DNA of 64,000 bases from Candidatus Gastranaerophilales bacterium (GCA_944325175.1 CALUYZ010000007.1:1-64000); one strand, 5' to 3'. Shown: positions 45,897 through 53,689, numbered from the stretch's first letter. The notes: generated by a model from the letters alone, not told the origin. Numbers and translations: made by a program.

Positions 45897-46649
45897 TTGA
45901 CTTCTCAACCCATATCAGAGTTATTTTTGCACAATATTGATGTTTTGCCCCTTTGGGTGAAACAAGTGTTGTATTTAAAAACAAGGGATAAATTAAGAGA
46001 AGAATTGGCAGAATTTTTGGATGTTTTGGTGACTGATAATTTAATGCAATATTATATACCAAAGCTTACCTTTGCCGGCAGAACAGAGCTTGAAACCCGT
46101 GAAAAAAGGCTTCCTGAAGAATTTTATACATTTTATACAGGCGTTCAAAACGGAAACGATTTGTTTGAAATAACAATTTCAAATTATTGGACATTTGCTC
46201 AAACTTGTTCTTTATTTGTTCGCTCAATAGAGCTTCAATATATTAATATACCTGAAAATGAATCTATAATTTCAATCGCACAGTTTATGGCAGGTAAAAT
46301 CAGAACCGGTGAAATGTTGAAGCGTCTTGGCAAAATTGATGTTATGCAATTAGAACATGCAATTAGAATTCAAAGAGAAAGAAACGAACAAAATAAGCCC
46401 GTTAAAATGGCCGAGCTTATGATTGAATTAGGATATATAACAGAAAAAGACGTTAAAATTTTACTTACATTTAAAGATGATGCTAAAAAGCGTTTTGTTA
46501 TGGGAATTGGCTTTTCTCTTGTAAAACCGAGAGACGAGCAAGAAACGCAAACTCTTGTGCGTGGTATGCAAAAAGAAATAAAACGCTTAGATGAAGAAAA
46601 CAGAATTTTAAAAAGCCGTCTTAGAAAAATATTAAACATTAAAGAGTAG
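45897..46649 (+). CDS. Protein with T2SS-E N-terminal-like domain, unknown function
   Basis: 250 residues, starting at TTG (45897), six bases after TAGGAG. Residues about 135-190, 'GEMLKRLGKIDVMQLEHAIRIQRERNE' followed by 'MAELMIELGYITEKDVKILL', match the repeated helical pattern of the GspE/PilB N-terminal (MshEN-like) domain, which in some proteins binds cyclic-di-GMP. No ATPase domain follows; instead there is a C-terminal coiled coil (about 215-250). The N-terminal 130 residues are unrecognised. It may be a regulator or adaptor for a secretion or pilus ATPase. The asparaginase gene starts 2 bases after its stop. Confidence 0.65.
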   Translation: MTSQPISELFLHNIDVLPLWVKQVLYLKTRDKLREELAEFLDVLVTDNLMQYYIPKLTFAGRTELETREKRLPEEFYTFYTGVQNGNDLFEITISNYWTFAQTCSLFVRSIELQYINIPENESIISIAQFMAGKIRTGEMLKRLGKIDVMQLEHAIRIQRERNEQNKPVKMAELMIELGYITEKDVKILLTFKDDAKKRFVMGIGFSLVKPRDEQETQTLVRGMQKEIKRLDEENRILKSRLRKILNIKE

Positions 46650-46651
46650 TT

Positions 46652-47632
46652 ATGGAAGAGCCGAATTATTTTCCTTTGCTTGATATTTATAGGTCTGATT
46701 ATATAGACTGCCGCTTTTATGCGCTTATCGGCTTATACGATAAAAATGGCGCTTTATTTGAAATTGGACAACATAATAATGCAAAATTTTTTCTAAGAAG
46801 CATGATGAAACCAATTCAAGCCTCAATTCTTGCTGATGATAAAATTTATGAATATTTTAATTTTACATTGGAAGAAATAGCTGTTATGCAAGGCTCTCAC
46901 TCGGGTTCGCCTAAACATATAAAGCTTGTTGAATCAATTCTAAAAAAAATCGGTTTGGATGAAACTTCGCTATTATGCCCTGTTATTCCCCCGCTTGATT
47001 TAAGCCGATATAAAGAAGAACAAAATTATACCGCTCTTCATAATAATTGCTCGGGAAAACATTCCATGATGCTTGCATATTGCGTTTATAATCATTTAGA
47101 TATTTCAAATTATACGGATTTCAATCATCCGATGCAGCTAAAAATTAAAGAAAAGCTGATAAAATATTCGCAAACAGATGATATAATTGCAACAACAGAC
47201 GGCTGTGGCACACCTGTTTTTGGGTTAGAGCTTAGAAATATTGCAAAGGCAATTTTGAATTTTTATGCCGATGAAAAAAACAAAGTATTAATTGAAGCTT
47301 ATAAAAATAACCCCTTAATTATAGGCGGATACGACAATTTTGGCAAAAGAAGCGATACAAAAATAATGCAATTAAGCCCTTTTCTTTTGTCTAAAGTGGG
47401 TGCTTGCGGTTTTATTTATGTTTTTAATATAAAAAATAAGCAAGTTTTAATTGTTAAAATGGCACAAAATAATAACCCTGAAAGAGAAATTTTAACTCTT
47501 GAACTTTTATATAGGCTAAATTGGCTTAATGAAAGATATTTTGACGACAAAATTTATACAGAAAGTAAAATGCCCGTTGGTAAATATAAGTTTGCTTTCA
47601 GCAAAGATAAAAATTTTTTTCATAACTGTTGA
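46652..47632 (+). CDS. L-asparaginase II family protein (Rhizobium type)
   Basis: 326 residues, the usual length. Family markers: 'FFLRSMMKPIQAS' (about 45-58), 'MQGSHSGSPKHI', 'LHNNCSGKHSMMLAY' (about 130-144) and 'ATTDGCGTPVFGL'. Residues of the active site in this class (Ser, Lys, Cys in NCSGKH) are present. It would hydrolyse asparagine to aspartate and ammonia in the cytoplasm. It forms a two-gene operon with the preceding gene. Confidence 0.85.
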   Translation: MEEPNYFPLLDIYRSDYIDCRFYALIGLYDKNGALFEIGQHNNAKFFLRSMMKPIQASILADDKIYEYFNFTLEEIAVMQGSHSGSPKHIKLVESILKKIGLDETSLLCPVIPPLDLSRYKEEQNYTALHNNCSGKHSMMLAYCVYNHLDISNYTDFNHPMQLKIKEKLIKYSQTDDIIATTDGCGTPVFGLELRNIAKAILNFYADEKNKVLIEAYKNNPLIIGGYDNFGKRSDTKIMQLSPFLLSKVGACGFIYVFNIKNKQVLIVKMAQNNNPEREILTLELLYRLNWLNERYFDDKIYTESKMPVGKYKFAFSKDKNFFHNC

Positions 47633-47657
47633 CAAAGTTTTTTTATCATGGTAAACT
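47629..47657 (+). promoter_or_regulatory. Consensus promoter at the end of the asparaginase gene
   Basis: TTGACA (47629-47634), a 17-bp spacer, TAAACT (47652-47657). It overlaps the last codons of the asparaginase gene. The leader of about 110 nt before 47775 contains a small AAGTTC/GAACTT hairpin. Confidence 0.75.
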
Positions 47658-47774
47658 ATTAAAAATTTAAAAAAAGTTCGATATTTGAATGTTGAACTTA
47701 CCAAGGAATGTATAACTCATGTCTTTCACCTTTTAGGGTTTTAGGGCATGTTTAATTGTGTGAAATGGGTAAAA

Positions 47775-48422
47775 ATGAGAGTAAACAGCGTAGGACAAGA
47801 GAATAACTCAAAAACATCAAGTGTGCTTAAAGCCGGTGGCATTGGCGCTATTGGTGGCGCTGTTGTTAGAAATCTTGCCCCGCTTACAACCGAAGAACAT
47901 GATTTTTTCTTTAATTCATCTGCAGTTTCAGGAATTGAACAAAAGGTTAGAAAAGTTAGAGCAAATGAAATTGAAAAAATTGCTAACGAATTCAAGGCAG
48001 GCAAATTAAGTGTTACAAAAAATGCCTTTGATACTTTTGAAAAACATAAAGATTTAATACAAGACGAGCCAAAAAGCGCTTTAGGCTATATAAAAAATGC
48101 ATCAGATGATGTTAAAAGAGGTGTAAGCGCATTAGTTAACAGGGTTGATGCCATAGGTGCCGCCAAAGAACACATTGAAGTTTCAAACATTAAAAGTGCG
48201 GCTAAATCTCAAAGACCTTTAACATATTTTGCCCTTGCAGGCGCATTAATCGCAATGAGCGGACAAGTTTTGGTAAATGCTTTCAAATCTTGCATGCCTG
48301 AAACTGAAAAAACCGCTAAAGAACAAGAACCATTAACCATGGCAGATGTCTTACTTGAAGGTCTTGGCACAAACACAGAAGTGCTTTTCCTAACAAATGA
48401 AGCCTTTCAAGGTAAGCACTAA
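47775..48422 (+). CDS. Unknown protein with two hydrophobic segments
   Basis: 215 residues from the ATG at 47775 (MRVNSVGQ). An in-frame ATG 27 bases earlier (47748) is possible but gives a non-matching start. The MRVNSV type of N-terminus recurs in proteins of this lineage as I remember it. A Gly/Ala-rich hydrophobic stretch (GGIGAIGGAVVRNLAP) lies near the start, and a stronger one (YFALAGALIAMSGQVLVNAF) near residue 165. The middle is helical. No motif recognised. It has its own consensus promoter and terminator, so it is probably well expressed on its own. Confidence 0.6.
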   Translation: MRVNSVGQENNSKTSSVLKAGGIGAIGGAVVRNLAPLTTEEHDFFFNSSAVSGIEQKVRKVRANEIEKIANEFKAGKLSVTKNAFDTFEKHKDLIQDEPKSALGYIKNASDDVKRGVSALVNRVDAIGAAKEHIEVSNIKSAAKSQRPLTYFALAGALIAMSGQVLVNAFKSCMPETEKTAKEQEPLTMADVLLEGLGTNTEVLFLTNEAFQGKH

Positions 48423-48442
48423 AAAAAAATAAATCCATAAAA

Positions 48443-48470
48443 AATGCCTGAAAAACAGGCATTTTTTTTA
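48443..48470 (+). terminator. Terminator after the 47775 gene
   Basis: AATGCCTG and CAGGCATT form a stem around AAAAA, followed by a run of T. Confidence 0.9.
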
Positions 48471-48472
48471 TA

Positions 48473-48815
48473 CCTTAAAACTCTAACCCCATAAAAATAA
48501 ACCCCGCAAATATAATTCAACTCTAACCCCCCCCGCCTTTCAATTCACCCAAAAACACCTTCAATCAAACATATTTTTCACCCGTTAAAAACCAAAAAAC
48601 CCAATTTAATTCACCTTTTTACATTCCCCAAAAGCCTTCATACCTATCATAAGTCATATATTTTTCACAAATTTCATCCGCCCGCCCCCCTTTTTTTTCA
48701 TAAAACATTTCATCCGCCTCTCCCATTTTTTCTCTAAAACCCTCTTTCCAACCAAACCAACACACCCACCCTATCAATCCGCCCGCCTAAAAACTCTATC
48801 TCCCCTCTCTCCCAA
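48473..48815. other. Gene-free, G-depleted stretch with strong strand asymmetry
   Basis: For about 340 bases the plus strand has almost no G but many C runs (for example near 48521-48532 and 48680-48692), while the minus strand is G-rich and C-poor. Neighbouring intergenic DNA is ordinary AT-rich sequence. No reading frame of any length, hairpin or repeat unit stands out. It lies downstream of the first pilin-like gene (minus strand) and would be its 3' flank if termination at 48821-48847 failed. Confidence 0.7.
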
Positions 48816-48820
48816 CAAAA

Positions 48821-48847
48821 AAGCGCCATTTATTAAAAACAGCGCTA
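48821..48847 (-). terminator. Terminator of the first pilin-like gene
   Basis: AGCGC and GCGCT arms about 15 bases apart. On the minus strand the second arm is followed by TTTTTT. Confidence 0.6.
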
Positions 48848-48868
48848 ATTTTAGAATTTTGACAGCAT

Positions 48869-49843
48869 TTATCTTCTGATGCAGCGTATAGAGTATGCCC
48901 AAGAACGGCGAGGATGCCCGCAATGACCATTATCAAAACTTTGGTCCCAACCAAATCCGGAATCACCAAGTGAAATAATCGAACCTGACCAATAGTAATC
49001 AGTACTTTCACCCAGTTCAATAAGAGGAGCATTTATAAACATTGACGCAAGCTCATCTCTATTAGGAAGCCTTAAATCATCACCCATAGTTTTGCATGCA
49101 GTTGAAGCATCTATCTTATCTTCTGCCTCTGTGTATTGAGGTGCGGTTGATGCATAATCTTTGCTATATGGATTTGGCGCTACAACAACGGAGTTTTTAT
49201 TATAAAGTGCTGTAATAAATCCAACATCTTTACCAACCTGATTAGGTCCTTCTTCACCATTTAAGTCGTAGACGAAGTTAACACACATTTTGTTTTGAGC
49301 ATAATGTTGATTGGCTGTATCTGAGCCGCAAAGCGGATTATAGAATACCGCAACGGATTCTCCATTTACTGTTTCAAACCCTGCCGCTTTTGTATCTGCA
49401 ATGCCACCTGTTTCAGTGCCTTGCCAATTTGAATCATTTAATAATTTTGCATTTAATTCACTCATTTTAGTTGGAAACTTTAATGCATCTGTTCCGTTTA
49501 ACGTAGCAATGCTTGACGGAATACCGCAAGCAGAAAGCTTATCCGCCCCACAAACATTATTTATCTTATACACCTTCGACAACGCATCCAAAATAAAACT
49601 CTCCGCCGCCGTATCTTCTGTCGCCGTTCCGTCTTCATCTTCCGTATACGTTCCATACCCACCCAACGTATTCATCTGCCCAATCGCTTGCGCCAACCTC
49701 GCATGCAACGCCTTCTTCTGTGCATCCCAAGCCTTTTCATTTACATTCACCAACAAACTCGGCAACGTAATCGCCGCCACAATCCCAATAATCGCCAAAG
49801 TAATCAACACTTCAGCAAGCGTAAAACCTCTAAACTTTTTCAT
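48869..49843 (-). CDS. Pilin-like protein A with variable Lcl_C/C-type-lectin-like tail
   Basis: 324 residues from the ATG at 49843 (AAAGGAAAG before it); an upstream in-frame start at 49876 is less likely. Type IV pilin-like start MKKFRG then FTLAE (cleavage after Gly6, Glu5) and a hydrophobic helix. The middle is close to the two paralogues. The C-terminus, 'DLRLPNRDELASMF' ... YYWSGS ... WDQSF ... IRCIRR, matches the DUF1566/Lcl_C pattern with a C-type-lectin-type fold. The last ~45 codons differ strongly from the paralogues and use CGC/CGT arginine. Codons in the 5' half of this gene (about 49570-49800) end in G far more often than in the paralogues. It would be a minor pilin or adhesin; unproven. 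Confidence 0.85.
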   Translation of the reverse strand: MKKFRGFTLAEVLITLAIIGIVAAITLPSLLVNVNEKAWDAQKKALHARLAQAIGQMNTLGGYGTYTEDEDGTATEDTAAESFILDALSKVYKINNVCGADKLSACGIPSSIATLNGTDALKFPTKMSELNAKLLNDSNWQGTETGGIADTKAAGFETVNGESVAVFYNPLCGSDTANQHYAQNKMCVNFVYDLNGEEGPNQVGKDVGFITALYNKNSVVVAPNPYSKDYASTAPQYTEAEDKIDASTACKTMGDDLRLPNRDELASMFINAPLIELGESTDYYWSGSIISLGDSGFGWDQSFDNGHCGHPRRSWAYSIRCIRR

Positions 49844-50007
49844 ATTTTCTGCTTTCCTTTCAACTTTTTGCACCAATCTGTTTTATTTTGTTGCAACCCA
49901 TTGAAAGTACCATATTTACAACGTTTTTGCCCACTCAAAAACCCCATCCATTCTTTTTTCCAACCTTGAACAAAATCCAAAACAATGCTATATTAATAAA
50001 AAGACCT

Positions 50008-50041
50008 AAAATGCACCAAACTAAAACATTTTGGTGCATTT
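50008..50041. terminator. Conserved hairpin upstream of pilin A
   Basis: AAATGCACCAAA (50009-50020) pairs with TTTGGTGCATTT (50030-50041), with T or A runs on both sides. A nearly identical hairpin lies at the same distance upstream of pilin B (51335-51369). It may be a terminator or a regulatory structure. It shares the TTGGTGCA core with the leaders of pilins A and B. Confidence 0.6.
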
Positions 50042-50077
50042 TTTATTATCAAATTCCCCCGCAAAGTAGCAAGGTAG

Positions 50078-50096
50078 GTTGGGCTTTCAGCCCAAC
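50078..50096. repeat. Short GC-rich palindrome (REP-like)
   Basis: GTTGGGCT and AGCCCAAC form an 8-bp stem with a 3-base loop, preceded by TAG. No T run follows. Its GC content contrasts with the AT-rich surroundings. Similar GTTGGG-based palindromes are dispersed in many cyanobacterial genomes; only one copy is in this window. Confidence 0.5.
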
Positions 50097-50150
50097 AGCA
50101 TAAAGCATCAAAACATTTTTCCGCCACCCCTTTTGAAGCACCAAAAACAA

Positions 50151-50182
50151 AACAAGTGTCACTTAAAAATGGCACTTGTTTG
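50151..50182 (-). terminator. Terminator of pilin-like gene B
   Basis: AACAAGTG (50151-50158) pairs with CACTTGTT (50173-50180). On the minus strand a T-rich tail follows. Confidence 0.75.
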
Positions 50183-50203
50183 ATAATGAAGTTGATTAGA
50201 AAT

Positions 50204-51172
50204 TTATCTTTTGATGCAGCGCACGTAGTTCGTAAGAGTACGAGAGTTGCGACCACGTCCACCGGTATCGAAGCCCTGTGCCCAGACTAATCCGGAAGCT
50301 CCCGGTGAAATAACTGAGCCTGACCAATAGCCGCTAATGTTACCTATGTTGATAAGAGGAGTGTTTACAAATAATGATGCAAGTTCATCTCTATCAGGCA
50401 ATCTTAGGTCTTCCCCCATGGTTTTACAAACTGATATTGCATCTACTGTTTTTTCTGTTTCCGCATAGTATTGTACTGCCATTGCATAGTCTGTGCTGTA
50501 TGGAACAGGTGCTACAACGACAGGGTTTTTGTTATAAAAAGCTGTGATGAAGCCTACATCTTTACCTACTTGATTAGGTCCTTCGACACCATTTAGGTCA
50601 TATATAAAATTAATACACATTTTGTTTTGAGCATAATGTTCTGCAGAAGTATCTGAACTGCATAATGGGTTATAAAAGACTGCTAGTGATTCACCATTAA
50701 CTGTTTCAAATGCAGCTGCTTTGGTATCTGCCATGTCGCCGTTTTCATTTTCTACATGAAGACCGTTTAATAATTTTGAATTCAATTCGCTCATTTTGGT
50801 TGGAAATGCGATTTCAGATGTTGCATTTAGTGTTGTAATTTTGCTTGGAATACCGCAAGAGGAAAGTTTATCGGGTCCGCAAACGTTGTTTATTTTGTAA
50901 ACTTTTGATAATGCGTCTAAAATAAAGCTTTCAGCAGCGGTATCTGCCGTTGCGGTTCCTTCTTCATCAGTTTCAAATGTTCCATACCCGCCCAACGTAT
51001 TCATCTGCCCAATCGCTTGCGCCATCCTTGCATGCAACGCCTTTCTCTGCGCTTCCCATGCTTTTTCGTTAACATTTACAAGCAAACTGGGTAAAGTAAT
51101 TGCAGCAACAATGCCGATAATTGCTAAAGTAATTAAAATTTCAGCTAAAGTAAAGCCTTTAAACTTTTTCAT
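50204..51172 (-). CDS. Pilin-like protein B with variable Lcl_C/C-type-lectin-like tail
   Basis: 322 residues; the ATG at 51172 follows GAAAGGA. MKKFKG then FTLAE prepilin start. Its conserved middle ('FYNPLCSSDTSAEHYAQNKMC', 'NQVGKDVGFITAFYNKNPVVVAP') is close to A and C. The tail after YWSGS reads VWAQGF then Gly/Arg/Asn-rich, ending YVRCIKR. Four of its five tail arginines are CGT/CGC, while those upstream are AGA/AGG. A patch near 50986-51040 is almost identical to pilin A but not to C, a sign of gene conversion. The 5' leader (TTGGTGCAAAA-GTTGAAAGGA) is shared with pilin A. Confidence 0.85.
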   Translation of the reverse strand: MKKFKGFTLAEILITLAIIGIVAAITLPSLLVNVNEKAWEAQRKALHARMAQAIGQMNTLGGYGTFETDEEGTATADTAAESFILDALSKVYKINNVCGPDKLSSCGIPSKITTLNATSEIAFPTKMSELNSKLLNGLHVENENGDMADTKAAAFETVNGESLAVFYNPLCSSDTSAEHYAQNKMCINFIYDLNGVEGPNQVGKDVGFITAFYNKNPVVVAPVPYSTDYAMAVQYYAETEKTVDAISVCKTMGEDLRLPDRDELASLFVNTPLINIGNISGYWSGSVISPGASGLVWAQGFDTGGRGRNSRTLTNYVRCIKR

Positions 51173-51334
51173 ATTTTTCTATCCTTTCAACTTTTGCACC
51201 AATTTGAGCTAATTTGATGCAAGTAGTTGAAAGTGCTATTATGAAGGGGTTTTAGGGATTAAAAAGTAAAATATATTAAGGATTTGGGCTCTTGAATTAA
51301 TAGGGAAACAATGATATATTAAGAAAAAGAAGAT

Positions 51335-51369
51335 AAAATGCACCAAGATAGCTCATTTTGGTGCATTTT
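51335..51369. terminator. Conserved hairpin between pilin genes B and C
   Basis: AAAATGCACCAA (51335-51346) and TTGGTGCATTTT (51358-51369). It lies after the stop of pilin C on the minus strand and upstream of pilin B. Sequence to its left in the transcription direction (TTAATATA...CATTGTTT) is also shared with the copy before pilin A. Confidence 0.65.
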
Positions 51370-51401
51370 TGCGGTTATGGTATTAAATTTGTTTGGAGAA
51401 T

Positions 51402-52373
51402 TTATTTTTTTATGCAGCGAACATAATAGGTGTTGGAACGAACGCTGCGAGCTCTGCTGCCGAGGGTGAAGCTTTGGTTCCAAGCAAAGCCTGATGCACC
51501 TGATGAAATGACGGAGCCTGACCAGTAGCTTGTTTTGTTATCGGCAAGATTAATTAGGGGTGCATTGATAAAAAGAGATGCAATTTCATCTCTATCGGGA
51601 AGTCTTAAATCTTCTGCCATTGTTTTGCATGCGCTTGATGCATCAACTGTTGCTGATGTATCTGTGAATTGAGCGACAGTTGAGGTGTAATCTGCGGTGT
51701 GGGGGGCAGGTGCCACAACAACAGGGTTTTTATTATAAAAAGCTGTTATAAAGCCAACATCTTTGCCCACTTGGTTTGGTCCTTCTGTGCCATTTAGGTC
51801 GTATACAAAATTAACACACATTTTGTTTTGAACATAATGAGTTGCGCTTGTATCCGAACTGCACAAAGGATTATAAAAGACAGCGATTGATTCGCCGTTT
51901 ACTGTTTCAAATGCAGCAGCTTTTGTGTCTGCTACATCGCCGTATTCACCTTCATAATGCTGTCCGTTCAACAATTTGCTGTTTAGTTCGCTAATTTTTG
52001 TCGGAAATGTAATTTCAGATGTTGCATTTAGGGTTGTAATTTTGCTTGGAATACCGCAAGAAGAAAGCTTATCAGGACCGCACACGTTATTTATTTTATA
52101 AACTTTAGAAAGCGCATCTAAAATAAAATTTTCAGCAGATGTATCAACTGTCGCATCTTCTGTTTCGCCTTTTGTGTATGTTCCATACCCGCCCAGTGTG
52201 TTCATTTGTCCAATAGCTTGAGCCAACCTTGCATGTAATGCCTTCTTTTGAGCATCCCATGCTTTTTCATTCACATTTACAAGCAAACCGGGTAACGTAA
52301 TTGCTGCAACGATACCAATAATCGCCAAAGTAATCAGAATTTCTGCAAGCGTAAAGCCTTTTAATTTCTTCAT
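51402..52373 (-). CDS. Pilin-like protein C with variable Lcl_C/C-type-lectin-like tail
   Basis: 323 residues from the ATG at 52373 (AAAGAAAGGT before it); an in-frame start at 52406 is less likely. MKKLKG then FTLAE start. Middle region as in A and B with local differences (KGETEDATVDTSAEN segment). Tail: SYWSGS, AWNQSF, then Thr/Leu/Ser/Arg/Asn codons nearly all ending in C or T, then YYVRCIKK. Its codons in the conserved part end mostly in A/T, as in the rest of the window. Its upstream region differs from that of A and B and lacks the TTGGTGCA leader. The 52,407-52,661 gap holds no gene that I can see. Confidence 0.85.
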   Translation of the reverse strand: MKKLKGFTLAEILITLAIIGIVAAITLPGLLVNVNEKAWDAQKKALHARLAQAIGQMNTLGGYGTYTKGETEDATVDTSAENFILDALSKVYKINNVCGPDKLSSCGIPSKITTLNATSEITFPTKISELNSKLLNGQHYEGEYGDVADTKAAAFETVNGESIAVFYNPLCSSDTSATHYVQNKMCVNFVYDLNGTEGPNQVGKDVGFITAFYNKNPVVVAPAPHTADYTSTVAQFTDTSATVDASSACKTMAEDLRLPDRDEIASLFINAPLINLADNKTSYWSGSVISSGASGFAWNQSFTLGSRARSVRSNTYYVRCIKK

Positions 52374-52661
52374 AAAAATTACCTTTCTTTTGCTAAATAA
52401 TTTCAACAGGAATATATGATAAGCAATACTTCACATATATATTTTATCATTGTTTTATCTTGCCTTCAACGCATGAATTAAAGCGCTTTTTTAGCTTGTC
52501 CGGCATGGTTTTTCAATCATAATTCAGATTATGGTTAATATATTCTGTTTTAATTTCTCCGAAGTGGATTTTTTGCTTGTCTGCTTTTATTTTCTTAAAT
52601 CTTATACATTCATTGTTTGCCTGTAAGAAAGAAGTAAAAATGGGAGTAAATATAAAAAATA

Positions 52662-52997
52662 TTATTTCCAATAAACTTTGAAATTTTCAATTTCTTCAAG
52701 AGTTTTGTTGTAATCGCCTTTAAAGCAAATTGTTCTGTCGTTAATGTAAAGATAAGAAGGAAGTTTTATATTTGTTACATCTTTAAAAAATTTATCTAAA
52801 TTGTTTTTAATTAACCATTTTGTAGAAAGCATTAAATTTCTCGATGTAAAAAGATACAATTCAGCACTTTGGGATAAACTTTCTAAAAATTCATAAGCCC
52901 CGACCTTAATTTCAGGGATATAATTTTCATTGAATTTCTCTTTCCCATACTCATTTAGTACGCCGTCTAAATCTATAAGTATCTTTTTAGTAAACAT
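52662..52997 (-). CDS. HAD-like hydrolase, small (5'-nucleotidase-like)
   Basis: 111 residues. Motif I 'LIDLDGVLNEYG' (residues 7-18) gives the nucleophilic Asp and the acid/base Asp; motif II is in YLFTSRN. A later Asp (INDRTICFKGD) fits motif IV. It is shorter than typical HAD enzymes and has only a minimal cap. A phosphatase acting on a small phosphorylated molecule is likely; substrate unknown. It is divergent from an XRE-type regulator across about 60 bases. Confidence 0.7.
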   Translation of the reverse strand: MFTKKILIDLDGVLNEYGKEKFNENYIPEIKVGAYEFLESLSQSAELYLFTSRNLMLSTKWLIKNNLDKFFKDVTNIKLPSYLYINDRTICFKGDYNKTLEEIENFKVYWK

Positions 52998-53005
52998 AAG
53001 CTATT

Positions 53006-53049
53006 TTGTCCGTCTCACAGTTTGTCTGCATTGTCATTATAGCGGACAA
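53006..53049. promoter_or_regulatory. Inverted repeat in the HAD/XRE divergent region
   Basis: TTGTCCG (53006-53012) and CGGACAA (53043-53049) are 30 bases apart, directly before the XRE start at 53057. The pair could be the operator of the XRE repressor, controlling both divergent genes. Confidence 0.4.
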
Positions 53050-53056
53050 TTCAATC

Positions 53057-53269
53057 ATGGATAAGGTTTTATTACAAAAATTAGCAAATCGTATAAAAGA
53101 GTTGAGGAAATTACATAAGTACACTCAAGATGATTTGGCGGATTTAGCTCAAATTGCACGCTCTACTTTAGGGAATATTGAAGCTGCTCAAAATGATGTA
53201 ACCTTTTCCAAATTAAATAAAATAGCCAAAGCTTTTAATCTAACATTAGCTGAATTTTTAAATTTTTAG
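53057..53269 (+). CDS. XRE-family helix-turn-helix regulator
   Basis: 70 residues from the ATG at 53057 (MDKVLLQKL); an alternative upstream start at 53006 would add a hydrophobic stretch not seen in the family. The HTH is classic: 'RIKELRKLHKYTQDDLADLA', then 'RSTLGNIEAAQNDVTFSKLNKIAKAF' and a final 'LTLAEFLNF'. The size is that of HipB/antitoxin-like or small phage-type repressors. No toxin-like partner is next to it on the same strand. Confidence 0.85.
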   Translation: MDKVLLQKLANRIKELRKLHKYTQDDLADLAQIARSTLGNIEAAQNDVTFSKLNKIAKAFNLTLAEFLNF

Positions 53270-53582
53270 TTAGTATCCAAATCTTATTGATAATTAGATA
53301 TATCTCAAATTGCAAGCAAAAATAAAATTGCACTTTTTTGCACTTTCTTGAACTGGGTTTAACTTCAAACGCCAAGGCGATTTAAGCCTAATGTGGTCTT
53401 AAAATTTTGCAAATGGAGTGTGAAAGAGTGCAAGAAATGTCCCATGCATCTCAATACAAAAAAACAGCCTCAATCGTGCTGTCTGTTTGATTTTTTATTA
53501 AATTTTTTCTGTCTCAATGTCCCAGAAACCTATTAAGAGGGGGAGAACCCTTTGGGGTGAGAATCCCTGTTTTTTGCAATAA
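53270..53582. other. Intergenic region with no recognised gene
   Basis: About 310 bases between the XRE gene and the tRNA terminator. All frames are broken. It contains a possible hairpin near 53466-53492 (ACAGC/GCTGT) followed by a T-rich stretch. Composition is ordinary. It is the 3' flank of tRNA-Val, a common place for integrated elements, but no attachment repeat or integrase is found here. Confidence 0.6.
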
Positions 53583-53610
53583 AAAAACCACTCATTTGTT
53601 GAGTGGTTTT
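53583..53610 (-). terminator. Terminator of the tRNA-Val transcript
   Basis: AAAACCACTC (53584-53593) and GAGTGGTTTT (53601-53610). On the minus strand a run of seven T follows. Confidence 0.9.
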
Positions 53611-53613
53611 AAA

Positions 53614-53689
53614 TGGTGGGCGTTGAGGGATTCGAACCCCCGACCCTCTCCTTGTAAGGGAGACGCTCTACCAGCTGAGCTAAACGCCC
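53614..53689 (-). tRNA. tRNA-Val (anticodon TAC)
   Basis: 76 nt on the minus strand, starting GGGCGTTTAGCTCAGC. The acceptor stem GGGCGTT/AACGCCC is complete with an encoded CCA end. D arm GCTC...GAGC, anticodon stem TCTCC/GGAGA with loop CTTACAA (anticodon TAC, reads GTN valine codons, mainly GTA) and T arm GGGGGTTCGAATCCC are all seen. Confidence 0.95.

Noticed and set aside
45865-46062. Minus-strand 65-codon frame opposite the T2SS-E-N-like gene
   Set aside because: It overlaps a promoter and start region that fit the plus-strand gene and has no recognisable product.
48473-48815. Template repeat of a DGR in the G-depleted region
   Set aside because: No stretch there matches the pilin tails (no TGG-AAC-CAA-like run), and no reverse transcriptase lies near.
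53270-53582. Integrated element at the 3' end of tRNA-Val
   Set aside because: No integrase, no repeat of the tRNA 3' end, and all frames are broken.
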